Translations under genes and position numbers: made by a program | Virus record (IMG/VR): IMGVR_UViG_3300030117_004569 | Coordinates: 1-33,956 of that record | Source: a virus | Strand: one strand, 5' to 3' | DNA length: 33,956 nucleotides | Shown: piece by piece, positions 1 to 7,213 of the stretch | How positions within the stretch are numbered: the stretch's first letter is position 1 | Layout of the letters: the number at the start of each line of letters is the position of its first letter | The notes under the pieces: model-generated | The model's input: only the letters and a program-made list of their open reading frames with translations | What the model was told of the DNA's origin: nothing | Database searches by the model: none

Positions 1-179
1 GCAGTTCGCCGGCAAGATACCTATGGTTCGCTTCCATGAGACTGAGCTGCGCTGTGATCTGCCTAATGGTGCAAGGATACAGCTGCTAGGTGCTGAAAAT
101 CCAGATTCACTCCGTGGAATCTACCTTGATATGGCCGTTCTTGATGAGATGGCTGACATGCCGGAGAGCTTGTTCCCTG
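1..179. repeat. Left copy of terminal overlap (circular junction)
   Basis: Bases 1-179 match 33778-33956 over their whole length with 14 mismatches and no gaps, about 92 percent identity. The first 60 and last 52 bases are identical; all mismatches lie between 64 and 127 and every one is synonymous in the terminase frame. The overlap joins the two halves of terL in frame, so the window is best read as a circular or terminally redundant genome whose ends come from two slightly different strains. Confidence 0.9.
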
Positions 180-1054
180 AGATCATCAGGCCGGCGCTGA
201 GTGACCGTAAGGGCAAGGCGCTGTTCATTGGTACACCCAAGGGCCACAACGCCTTCTATGAGCTTTATACGGCGGCTGAGAGCCAGGACGATTGGTACAC
301 TGCGATCCACAAGGCCAGTGAGACCGGCATATTGGATGCAGAAGAGCTGGATGCTGCCAGGTCCATGATGTCAGCTGACCAGTACCAGCAGGAATTTGAG
401 TGCTCCTGGGTGGCTAATGTGCCAGGTGCTGTTTTCGGCAAAGAGCTGCAGCAGATCCAGGAAATGGGGCGCATCAGCAGTGTGCCATATGACCCGGCAT
501 ACCGGGTTGATACGTGGTGGGATCTTGGCATAGGCGATAGCACGGCGATCTGGTTTACCCAAAGCGTTGGCCGCGCTGTGCATGTGATCGACTTTTACGA
601 GAACAGGGGCGAGGGCTTGCCCCATTACGCTGCTGTTCTGCAGCAAAAAGAATATTTGTATGGGAGCCATAACGCGCCGCATGACATTGAGGTCAGAGAG
701 CTGGGCTCAGGCAAGAGCCGGCGCGAGGTATCCTGGGATCTAGGGATAAATTTTAGGGTGGTTCCAAAGCTGCCTGTCGAGGATGGGCTCCATGCTGCAC
801 AGATGCTTATACCACGCTGCTGGTTTGATGCAGAACGCACGAAACCGGGGCTCGAAGCCTTACGACACTACCATCGTGCCTACAATGAAAGACTTAGAAG
901 TTTTCGTAATACCCCTGTTCACGATTGGTCGAGCCATGCTGCAGATGCTTTTCGTTATTTGGCGGTTGGTATCAAGGACGCCAGGGCAACCGATAGACCA
1001 CCGCAAGCATTTGCGGATTCGCACTATAACCCACTTGGATATGTAGGAGCTTAA
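2..1054 (+). CDS. terL: Terminase large subunit, C-terminal part (continues from window end)
   Basis: This is the ATPase-nuclease motor that packages DNA into the prohead through the portal. The reading frame is open at the left edge and continues the gene that starts at 33548; joined across the terminal overlap the protein is 427 residues. The Walker B site AVLDEMAD (D125, E126 of the joined protein) is followed by a coupling-motif-like segment, FIGTPKGHNAFYELY. The C-terminal half carries the RNase H-fold nuclease, with an acidic strand in DTWWDLGIGDS and a late SHAADAFRY motif typical of phage terminases. The internal ATG at 23 is not the true start, because the upstream codons match the right-end copy. 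The gene is followed two bases later by a proline-rich gene and then the portal. Confidence 0.93.
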   Translation, partial: QFAGKIPMVRFHETELRCDLPNGARIQLLGAENPDSLRGIYLDMAVLDEMADMPESLFPEIIRPALSDRKGKALFIGTPKGHNAFYELYTAAESQDDWYTAIHKASETGILDAEELDAARSMMSADQYQQEFECSWVANVPGAVFGKELQQIQEMGRISSVPYDPAYRVDTWWDLGIGDSTAIWFTQSVGRAVHVIDFYENRGEGLPHYAAVLQQKEYLYGSHNAPHDIEVRELGSGKSRREVSWDLGINFRVVPKLPVEDGLHAAQMLIPRCWFDAERTKPGLEALRHYHRAYNERLRSFRNTPVHDWSSHAADAFRYLAVGIKDARATDRPPQAFADSHYNPLGYVGA

Positions 1055-1056
1055 CC

Positions 1057-1287
1057 ATGTCTGGATTGTTCGGGGGCAGCAAATCGCCAGCCCCGCCGCC
1101 ACCTCCACCACCGCCACCGGCAAAAGCCATACCGGCCTCAGCTGTTGCAGCTGATACGGATGCAAAGATAAAAGACCCTAAAAAGGTCAACAAGAAAAAG
1201 ACCCAGGTGACTGGCCCTCAAGGCGTCCTTAATGAGGATAGCGTTGAGTATAAGTCGCTTCTGGGCGGCGCAAAGAAGATGAAGTGA
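1057..1287 (+). CDS. Short polyproline, lysine-rich protein of unknown function
   Basis: This 76-residue protein starts MSGLFGG, runs straight into nine consecutive prolines (about residues 13-21), and ends in a lysine-rich tail (KVNKKKTQV, later GGAKKMK). It has no membrane segment or known catalytic motif and is probably largely disordered. An upstream GGAGC gives a fair ribosome binding site for the ATG two bases after the terL stop. The stop overlaps the start of the next gene (GTGA). Small polyproline proteins beside the portal occur in marine podoviruses, but I know of no established role. Its place between terL and portal suggests a head-assembly or packaging accessory; that is inference. 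Confidence 0.75.
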   Translation: MSGLFGGSKSPAPPPPPPPPPAKAIPASAVAADTDAKIKDPKKVNKKKTQVTGPQGVLNEDSVEYKSLLGGAKKMK

Positions 1288-2249
1288 CAATGGGGGGTGG
1301 CGGTCCATCAGATGGGGGCGATAGCCCCGCTCCAGACCCAATAGACAATACAGAACCGCCCGGAGTTCCAACAACACCGCCGCCATCACCACCGCCGGCT
1401 CCACCTCCCTCAGCGCCGGAGCCTGAGCCTGACAGACCGTCTGATAATCCAGGGACAAGGCCGCCGGACCAGATAGGCCCACAACCAGATCCTGATCCGA
1501 TTGATCCTATTGACATCGATTTCCCGGATACATTCCCGGATGACGATATTGATGACGATGATGATGACGATGATCCGGGCTTTACATTGCCGCCTGGCAC
1601 AACACCAGATATGCCATATGACGGCTATGTGCCGGACATAGAAGAGCCAGAGCGTCCAATAGCAGAGCCGGTTCAGCCAGATATTCCTGTCGATATACCG
1701 CCAGTAATACCCGATAACACACCGCCGATAGAAGCAAGGCCGCCGGTAGATGATCCAGTCGCAAATATGCCTTACGAGGGTTATGTGCCGGACATAGAAG
1801 AGCCGGAGCGACCCTTGCCAGAGCCGGTGCAGCCGGAAATGCCGGATGATTCTATAGCCGACACCACACCGCCAAGCGATTTTCCCTATGGCGGTTATCA
1901 GCCAGATATAGAAGAGCCAAAAAGGCCTGGTGCGCCCGGCTTTGACCCTGAGGCTGGGCCGACAATACCGGCTGATCCTGGCCCAGATCCGACCACACCG
2001 CCTGTTTATAACCCGCCAGCTGATGACCCACCGGCAACAACACCGCCGGCAACAGGACCATCTCAGCCATCAGGGCCGGAAGATACCAGCGGCGATGGCG
2101 ATCCTAACGATGTTGTCAGGGGCGAGGAAGCTGGGCCACAGCGGCGCAAACGTCCAGGCCGGGCCGGTGAGAGCAGATCTATTTTGGGATCACAGACCTA
2201 TGCCGGCAAAGGCAAAAATGTGCAGAAAAAATCACTGACAGGACAATAA
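1284..2249 (+). CDS. Proline/aspartate-rich disordered repeat protein
   Basis: This 321-residue acidic protein of low complexity lies between terL and portal. Residues 1-75 are Pro/Ser/Asp-rich, followed by an aspartate run near 1545-1575. Three copies of a motif of the form PYxGYxPDIEEPERP begin near 1611, 1768 and 1884; the first two continue into a matching PVQP segment. The C-terminus turns basic (RRKRPGRAGE, then KGKNVQKKSL). No domain is recognised and the protein should be intrinsically disordered. The GTG at 1284 overlaps the preceding stop; the ATG at 1290 is an equally good start. The stop directly abuts the portal ATG. The acidic body and basic tail could suit a head-assembly or DNA-mimic role, but this is speculation. 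Very biased codons explain the long antisense frames seen here. Confidence 0.78.
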   Translation: MTMGGGGPSDGGDSPAPDPIDNTEPPGVPTTPPPSPPPAPPPSAPEPEPDRPSDNPGTRPPDQIGPQPDPDPIDPIDIDFPDTFPDDDIDDDDDDDDPGFTLPPGTTPDMPYDGYVPDIEEPERPIAEPVQPDIPVDIPPVIPDNTPPIEARPPVDDPVANMPYEGYVPDIEEPERPLPEPVQPEMPDDSIADTTPPSDFPYGGYQPDIEEPKRPGAPGFDPEAGPTIPADPGPDPTTPPVYNPPADDPPATTPPATGPSQPSGPEDTSGDGDPNDVVRGEEAGPQRRKRPGRAGESRSILGSQTYAGKGKNVQKKSLTGQ

Positions 2250-3863
2250 ATGGCAACAGTCGATGAACAAGCAGTAATCCTGCTAAAAAGGTTTTCCAGC
2301 CTGCAATCGCAAAGGCAGACCTGGGAGAGCCACTGGCAGGAAATTGCTGACTTTGTCGTGCCGCGTAAAGCTGACGTGACAAAGAAAAGATCACCGGGCG
2401 ACAAGCGTACCGAGCTTGTGTTTGACAGCACAGCCATTCATGCAGCTGAGCTGCTGAGCGCCAGCTTGCACGGCATGTTGACCAATATGTCCACGAAATG
2501 GTTCAGCCTGCGCTATCTGGACCCTGATCTAGAGGGCAATGATGAGGCCAAGGAATATCTGCTGTCTGTGGAAGAGACCATGTATACAGCGTTCGCCCGG
2601 TCTAATTTTGCTGAGCAGATTCATGAGCTCTATCACGATCTAATTACATTTGGGACAGGCGTGATCTTTGTCGAGGATGATGATGAGTTCGATGTCAGGT
2701 TCTCAACGCGACATATAGCAGAATGTTATATATCAGAAGATGAAACAGGCCGTGTCGATACGGTGTTTCGCAAGTTCCAGATGCCGGCCAGGGCCGTGGT
2801 CAATGAGTTCGGCATCGACAACTTATCACAAAAAATACAAAAGACAGACACCGAGAATCCCTATGAGCTGGTGACCCTGATCCATGCGGTGTTCCCACGC
2901 CAGGATCGGGATATCACCAAGCTCACCAGCGAAAACAAGGCCTTTGCATCGATATATCTAGACCCGGAAGCCAAAACAGCATTGCGCGAAAAGGGCTTTG
3001 ATAGTTTTCCGTATATGGCGCCAAGGTTCCTCAAGGCCAGTTTTGAGATTGGATATGGCAGATCACCAGCCATGACCGCCCTACCAGACATCAAAATGAT
3101 CAACAAGATGTCTGAGGTAACCATCCGGGCAGCGCAAAAACAGGTCGATCCTCCCTTGCTCGTACCTGATGATGGGTTCATCCTTCCCATCCGCACTGTT
3201 CCGGGTGGACTCAATTTCTACCGCTCAGGCACCAGGGACCGCCTGGAGCCGCTCAATATAGGCGCAAACAACCCGCTGGGCCTGCAAATGGAAGAGCAGC
3301 GCCGCAAAGCCATACAATCAGCCTTCTTTGTCGATCAGCTCATCCTAAGCCAGGGGCCGCAAATGACGGCAACCGAGGTGGTGCAAAGGACAGAAGAGAA
3401 GATGCGCCTGCTTGGCCCTGTGCTTGGCAGGCTCCAGGCCGAGCTGCTGCAGCCATTAATCAACCGGGTGTTCTCTATATTGACCGAGCGCAAGGTTTTC
3501 CGGCCAGCACCTGAGTTCATGCGCGATACAACAATAGATATTGAATATGTAAGCCCACTAGCCAAAGCGCAGCGCCAGGGTGACATCCAATCTGCCATGC
3601 GCCTGCTGGAGCTTATGCAGCCAATGGTACAGCTAGATCCTAGCATCCTGGACAACATTGATGCTGACGGGTTTGTGAAGCACTTGGTCAAGGTTCTCTC
3701 GGTGCCGGCAACGGCAGTCAGGGGCCAGGATGAGATTGCCAGGATACGCCAGACCAGGGCAGCTGAACAGCAGCAGCAGATGGAGATGCAGCAGGCCATG
3801 CAAGCGGCTCAGGCAGCCGGTGAGGGCGCTCCGTTCATCCGCGCAGTCAGTGACCAGCAATGA
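2250..3863 (+). CDS. Portal protein (T7 gp8-like head-to-tail connector)
   Basis: The 537-residue portal forms the dodecameric ring at the capsid vertex through which TerL pumps DNA and to which the tail is built. The length equals T7 gp8 (536 residues). The N-terminal segment (RQTWESHWQEIADFVVPRK, then DSTAIHAAELLSASLHGMLT) and the WFSLR motif are typical of the podoviral head-tail connector family. The middle contains the expected PxxMTATEVVQRTEEK region (about residues 372-388), and the C-terminus is a glutamine-rich helix (about 495-520). The start directly follows the previous stop, and the stop overlaps the next ATG (ATGA). The assignment is secure. Confidence 0.95.
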   Translation: MATVDEQAVILLKRFSSLQSQRQTWESHWQEIADFVVPRKADVTKKRSPGDKRTELVFDSTAIHAAELLSASLHGMLTNMSTKWFSLRYLDPDLEGNDEAKEYLLSVEETMYTAFARSNFAEQIHELYHDLITFGTGVIFVEDDDEFDVRFSTRHIAECYISEDETGRVDTVFRKFQMPARAVVNEFGIDNLSQKIQKTDTENPYELVTLIHAVFPRQDRDITKLTSENKAFASIYLDPEAKTALREKGFDSFPYMAPRFLKASFEIGYGRSPAMTALPDIKMINKMSEVTIRAAQKQVDPPLLVPDDGFILPIRTVPGGLNFYRSGTRDRLEPLNIGANNPLGLQMEEQRRKAIQSAFFVDQLILSQGPQMTATEVVQRTEEKMRLLGPVLGRLQAELLQPLINRVFSILTERKVFRPAPEFMRDTTIDIEYVSPLAKAQRQGDIQSAMRLLELMQPMVQLDPSILDNIDADGFVKHLVKVLSVPATAVRGQDEIARIRQTRAAEQQQQMEMQQAMQAAQAAGEGAPFIRAVSDQQ

Positions 3864-4084
3864 CGCCAGAGGACACTATAGCGCTCTACAAGCAAGTGTT
3901 CACGTCAGATCAAGGCGAGCAACTATTAGAGGATCTGGGCGTGAGATTTTGTGAAAATAGTTCAACCTTTTCACCAGATCCATACGAGACAGCTTACCGC
4001 GAAGGGCAGCGCACGGTGGTGCTTTTTATCAAATCAATGCTGCGAGATCGTAAACAGATAGAGGATATGATTGACAATGAGTGA
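3860..4084 (+). CDS. Bbp19-like small structural-cassette protein
   Basis: This 74-residue protein overlaps the portal stop by ATGA. The pattern YKQVFTSDQGEQLLEDLGVRF, then FxPDPYETAYREGQRTVVLFI, resembles the small Bbp19-type family found between portal and scaffold in BPP-1-like podoviruses. Its biochemical role is not established. It ends in a charged helix (RDRKQIEDMIDNE) and its stop overlaps the scaffold start. The position and sequence pattern make it a genuine gene and support a BPP-1/Bcep22-like structural module; the family match is from memory of the pattern. Confidence 0.8.
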   Translation: MTPEDTIALYKQVFTSDQGEQLLEDLGVRFCENSSTFSPDPYETAYREGQRTVVLFIKSMLRDRKQIEDMIDNE

Positions 4085-4946
4085 AGAACAGGTAGCGGAG
4101 GTCTCAGCTGAGGTAGCCCCGTCTGTGTCAGAGGACTGGCGCTCAGCAATTCCTGAAGACATCAGGGACCATAAATCACTTTCAACAATAAAGGATGTAG
4201 GCGGCCTGGCTAAGGGCTTTGTCCACGCGCAGTCGATGATTGGCGCGGATAAGATAGCCATACCGGGCAAATTTGCGACAGAGGATGACTGGAACCCGGT
4301 CTGGGATAAATTAGGCCGGCCAGAAAGCGCAGAGGGTTACGAGCTCACAAACGAGCCAGGCGAAGGCATAGAGGCCAATGAAGAGATGCTTGGCTGGTTC
4401 AAGGGCGTGGCCCACAAGACCGGCCTGACGCCTGGGCAGGCGCAAAATCTTCTTAACGAATATAATGCCTATGCAGCCGAGGTTGGCCTGGATGAAGCGC
4501 CAGCGCCAGAATTTAGCCAGGAACAAGTCGTAACCCAGCTAAAAAAGGAATATGGCGCCGCCTTTGAGGACAAGGCAAGCGCTGCAGCTGGTGTTGTTAC
4601 ACAGTTTGCACCAGATGAAACTATGGTGACTGCCTACGCTGAGAACGGCGAATCATACCAGCATAGCTCGCTATCAGAGCTTGTGTTGGCTGATGGCAGC
4701 ACGGTGGGAGACCACCCTGATTTCATCAGGACAATGGTTAATATAAGCGATTTTATTGCATCGAAAATCGGTGAGGACAGCCTGGAGGGCATCAAGTCTA
4801 GCGGATCATTGACGCCATCCGAGGCACAGGGACAGATAGACCAGCTCATGGCTCCAAAAGGCCCGTACTGGGACCAGCGGCACCCACAGCATGACTGGAC
4901 TGTCCAGGAGGTTTTTAGATTAAGGGAGCTCTCCCTTGCCGAATGA
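4077..4946 (+). CDS. Capsid scaffolding/assembly protein
   Basis: A 289-residue acidic protein (291 if the TTG at 4071 is used) directly upstream of the capsid gene, the usual place and size of a podoviral scaffold (T7 gp9 is 307). It shows the marine podovirus scaffold pattern WRSAIPEDIRDHKSLSTIKDVGGLAKGFVHAQSMIG near residues 15-50, then KFATEDDWNPVWDKLGRPESAEGYEL. This is followed by helical, Ala/Glu-rich sequence and a C-terminal segment with QIDQLMAPKGPYWDQRHPQHD. Such proteins assemble the prohead and leave before DNA packaging. The ATG at 4077 overlaps the preceding stop and fits better than the upstream TTG. Confidence 0.88.
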   Translation: MSEEQVAEVSAEVAPSVSEDWRSAIPEDIRDHKSLSTIKDVGGLAKGFVHAQSMIGADKIAIPGKFATEDDWNPVWDKLGRPESAEGYELTNEPGEGIEANEEMLGWFKGVAHKTGLTPGQAQNLLNEYNAYAAEVGLDEAPAPEFSQEQVVTQLKKEYGAAFEDKASAAAGVVTQFAPDETMVTAYAENGESYQHSSLSELVLADGSTVGDHPDFIRTMVNISDFIASKIGEDSLEGIKSSGSLTPSEAQGQIDQLMAPKGPYWDQRHPQHDWTVQEVFRLRELSLAE

Positions 4947-5124
4947 TGATGCCATGCTGCGCCTGGAGGTGCTGCGGATGACCCTGGAGACAGGATCAGC
5001 TGCGATTATAGCCAATCCTTTAGAGCAAGCAGAAAAGAATTTACAATGGGTCATACTGCCAGTTGATAAGCCTCAGGCCCAGCTGGCAAAGCCCCAGAGT
5101 AAGAAACCCGGACAAGCTGCATAG
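4936..5124 (+). CDS. Small protein between scaffold and capsid genes
   Basis: This 62-residue protein overlaps the end of the scaffold gene. The likely start is the TTG at 4936, which has AGGGAG seven bases upstream; the ATG at 4954 is an alternative giving 56 residues. It has an amphipathic N-terminal helix (DDAMLRLEVLRMTLE) and a lysine/proline-rich tail (KPQSKKPGQAA). No domain is recognised. Short genes in this slot occur in other podoviral head cassettes; no role is known. Confidence 0.65.
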   Translation: MPNDDAMLRLEVLRMTLETGSAAIIANPLEQAEKNLQWVILPVDKPQAQLAKPQSKKPGQAA

Positions 5125-5216
5125 CCCCGGTCAGCGCAACTGTAACTGCAAAACCTTTCGTCCAACACACTGTTGGGTAGCGATTTTTTGTAAACGCTTA
5201 GTGAAAGGAGGGTGCT
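5125..5216 (+). promoter_or_regulatory. Leader of the major capsid gene with hairpin and strong RBS
   Basis: This 92-base gap contains a small perfect hairpin (CCAACA, loop CAC, TGTTGG; 5162-5176), a T-run at 5183-5188 and a strong ribosome binding site AAAGGAGGG (5204-5212) five bases before the capsid ATG. The unusually strong site fits high capsid expression. The T-run is seven bases away from the hairpin, so it is at best a weak terminator or attenuator. No convincing -35/-10 pair was seen. Confidence 0.45.
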
Positions 5217-6080
5217 ATGAGCACTCAAATCACAACCGCGTTTTCCCAGCAGTTTAGCACTAATGTACAGCTGCTTTCTCAGCAGACCGGCTCCATCCTA
5301 CGGGGCGGTGTGTCTGAGGAATCAGTGACTGGCGAGAAAGCCTTTTTCGACCAGGTCGGTGCAGCTGCAGCGGTAAAACGCACGTCACGCCATCAGGATA
5401 CCCCGATGGTTGATACCCCACATAGCCGCCGGATGGTGACTATGGATGCCTACGAGTGGGCTGATCTAATTGATGATGCCGATAAAGTTCAAATGCTTAT
5501 TGACCCTACAAGCACCTATGCCCGTGCGGCAGCGGCTGCTATGGGCCGGGCGATGGACGATGCCATCATTGCGGCAGCCACAGGAACGTCACTGACCGGC
5601 AAAGCTGGAGCGTCAAGCACAACAATGCTTGCTGCTAACCAGATAGCCAATGGCTCAGCTGATATGAGCGTGGCAAAACTGATTGAGGCCAAGAAGATCC
5701 TTGACCTTGGTTCAGTTGATCCATCAATACCCAGGCATATTGCCCTGGGGCCAGACCAAATTGAGGCGTTGTTGAACACCACCTCTGTCACAAGCTCTGA
5801 CTTTAATACAGTCAAAGCCTTGGTGCAGGGTGAAATCAACACATTCATGGGCTTCCAGTTCCATGTGACCACTCGCCTTGCCAAATCTGGCAACATTCGC
5901 ACCTGCTTTGCCTGGGCCGAAGACGGCCTCAAACTGGCGGTGGGTAAAGACGTAACCAGTCGTATCGATGAAAGATCTGACAAATCCTATTCTACCCAGG
6001 TTTACTATTGCGCCCAGTTCGGCGCGACCCGGATGGAAGAGGAAAAGGTCGTTCAAATCGATTGCGATGAGAGCGCATAG
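5217..6080 (+). CDS. Major capsid protein
   Basis: A 287-residue protein in the capsid position, with the strongest ribosome binding site in the window. The N-terminal region (QQFSTNVQLLSQQTGSILRG, then GEKAFFDQVG) and the central MVDTPHSRRMVTMDAYEWADLIDDADK (about residues 62-89) fit the phage capsid family with HK97 fold found in marine and BPP-1-like podoviruses. The segment DPTSTYARAAAAAMGRAMDDAIIAA forms the long helix. The C-terminal part (TCFAWAEDGLKLAVGKDVTSRIDERSDKSYSTQVYYCAQFGATRM) matches the usual late beta strands. It is shorter than T7 gp10A (345), lacking any added surface domain. Hundreds of copies build the icosahedral head. Confidence 0.92.
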   Translation: MSTQITTAFSQQFSTNVQLLSQQTGSILRGGVSEESVTGEKAFFDQVGAAAAVKRTSRHQDTPMVDTPHSRRMVTMDAYEWADLIDDADKVQMLIDPTSTYARAAAAAMGRAMDDAIIAAATGTSLTGKAGASSTTMLAANQIANGSADMSVAKLIEAKKILDLGSVDPSIPRHIALGPDQIEALLNTTSVTSSDFNTVKALVQGEINTFMGFQFHVTTRLAKSGNIRTCFAWAEDGLKLAVGKDVTSRIDERSDKSYSTQVYYCAQFGATRMEEEKVVQIDCDESA

Positions 6081-6091
6081 GGGGGCTTGTT

Positions 6092-6571
6092 ATGACAACT
6101 AAAAACTCAGATCTGGTTGCTAACTTTGAAGCCAGCCCACAGGTGTTTAACAATGCGGCACTGCTTGGCGGTGAGCTCCGCGTTGCTCAAGGCACCATTG
6201 AGCTTGTTGCTGGTGATAGCACTGACAATGACATTGTCATGCTGGCGCCAATACCAAGCCATGCAACGATCCCGCAGCTGTTTATCGGCACCGATACATT
6301 CGGCGGGTCATGCACTTTCAACGTAGGTTTGTATCTGCCTGACGGGACTGTCAAAGACGAAGATGTCTTTGCATCCTCAGTGGCCGATGCAGCTGCAATG
6401 GCTGATGTACGCTTTGAGGCGGCAGACATAAACACTGCCGGCCAGAGAGTGTATGAGCTTGCTGGTGATTCGACTGATCCCGGTGATTACTACTATGTTG
6501 CGGTGACTTTCAACGCAACTGGTGGCACTGCCGGCACCATGTCGTTCAACATCGTTTACGTTGTAAACTAA
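6092..6571 (+). CDS. Capsid-adjacent beta-rich protein, possible head decoration
   Basis: This 159-residue protein follows the capsid gene by 11 bases with a G-rich ribosome binding site. It is predicted beta-rich (alternating hydrophobics in GELRVAQGTIELVAGD, TFNVGLYLPDG, and YYYVAVTFNATGGTAGTMSFNIVYV) with many Gly, Thr and Asp. No domain is named. Being cotranscribed with the capsid gene and ended by a terminator, it could be a decoration or stabilising protein; this is inferred from position only. The last codons contain a palindrome, GTTTAC-gtt-GTAAAC (6554-6568). Confidence 0.8.
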   Translation: MTTKNSDLVANFEASPQVFNNAALLGGELRVAQGTIELVAGDSTDNDIVMLAPIPSHATIPQLFIGTDTFGGSCTFNVGLYLPDGTVKDEDVFASSVADAAAMADVRFEAADINTAGQRVYELAGDSTDPGDYYYVAVTFNATGGTAGTMSFNIVYVVN

Positions 6572-6579
6572 CCGAGATA

Positions 6580-6611
6580 GGCCAGCTCAGAGATGGGCTG
6601 GCCGTTTCTTT
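6580..6611 (+). terminator. Intrinsic terminator after the capsid operon
   Basis: GGCCAGC (6580-6586) pairs perfectly with GCTGGCC (6597-6603) across a ten-base loop and is followed by GTTTCTTT. The hairpin lies eight bases after the stop of the capsid-adjacent gene and would limit read-through into the tail genes, a common arrangement after a highly expressed capsid gene. Confidence 0.78.
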
Positions 6612-6622
6612 GAGGGAAACTC

Positions 6623-7213
6623 ATGGCATCTGTTGTTGATATCTGTAACAGCGCACTGAACCAGATCGGGGCAGCAAACATCACTGCTCTGACCGAGGAC
6701 AGCAAGGCGGCGCGTGTCCTAAACCAGCGCTATGAATTTGTCCGGGACATGGTGTTCAGAGCCCACCCTTGGAACAGCCTGATCACACGCAAAAAACTAG
6801 CAGCTGACAGCGATGCCCCAGCCTTTGAGTTCGCATACGCATTTACATTGCCGACAGATCCGTTTTGCTTGCGCGTCCTACATCTTGATTTTCACGATAT
6901 AATCTACCGGGTTGAGGGCCGAAAGATCCTAACAGACGAGGCTGTTGTAAACCTGGTATATGTGGGGCGAATCACTGACCCACAGCAATATGACACGCTG
7001 CTGACAGAGACCATAGCCACAGCGCTGGCAGCTGACGTGAGCTACAACATTGTCGGCTCATCCACGCTAACACAGACGCTGAACCAGCTTTATAACACCA
7101 AGCTATCAGAGGCGCGCTTTGTCGATGCAACAGAAGGCACTCCGGCCAGCGTCACAAGCGTTGCAGCTGCCGGCTCGCTTGAGGCTGATACCTTTATCAG
7201 ATCCAGATATTAA
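6623..7213 (+). CDS. Tail tubular protein A (T7 gp11-like)
   Basis: This 196-residue protein has the same length as T7 gp11. The N-terminus, VVDICNSALNQIGAANITALTEDSKAARVLNQRYEFVRDMVFRAHPWN, is the signature of this adaptor family. Twelve copies form the ring that joins portal to nozzle in podoviral tails. The AGGG before the ATG and the position just after a terminator imply that expression depends on read-through or a local promoter. The stop overlaps the next ATG (TAATG), coupling it to tail tubular protein B. Confidence 0.93.
   Translation: MASVVDICNSALNQIGAANITALTEDSKAARVLNQRYEFVRDMVFRAHPWNSLITRKKLAADSDAPAFEFAYAFTLPTDPFCLRVLHLDFHDIIYRVEGRKILTDEAVVNLVYVGRITDPQQYDTLLTETIATALAADVSYNIVGSSTLTQTLNQLYNTKLSEARFVDATEGTPASVTSVAAAGSLEADTFIRSRY

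Noticed and set aside
1229-1600. Long minus-strand open frame rich in Ser and Gly
   Set aside because: It is antisense to the proline/aspartate-rich gene; the biased codons of that gene create it. It has no ribosome site or family resemblance.
6554-6568. GTTTAC-gtt-GTAAAC palindrome as repressor operator
   Set aside because: It lies within the last codons of a late gene next to a terminator and only partly matches the 29229 palindrome, so it may be chance.
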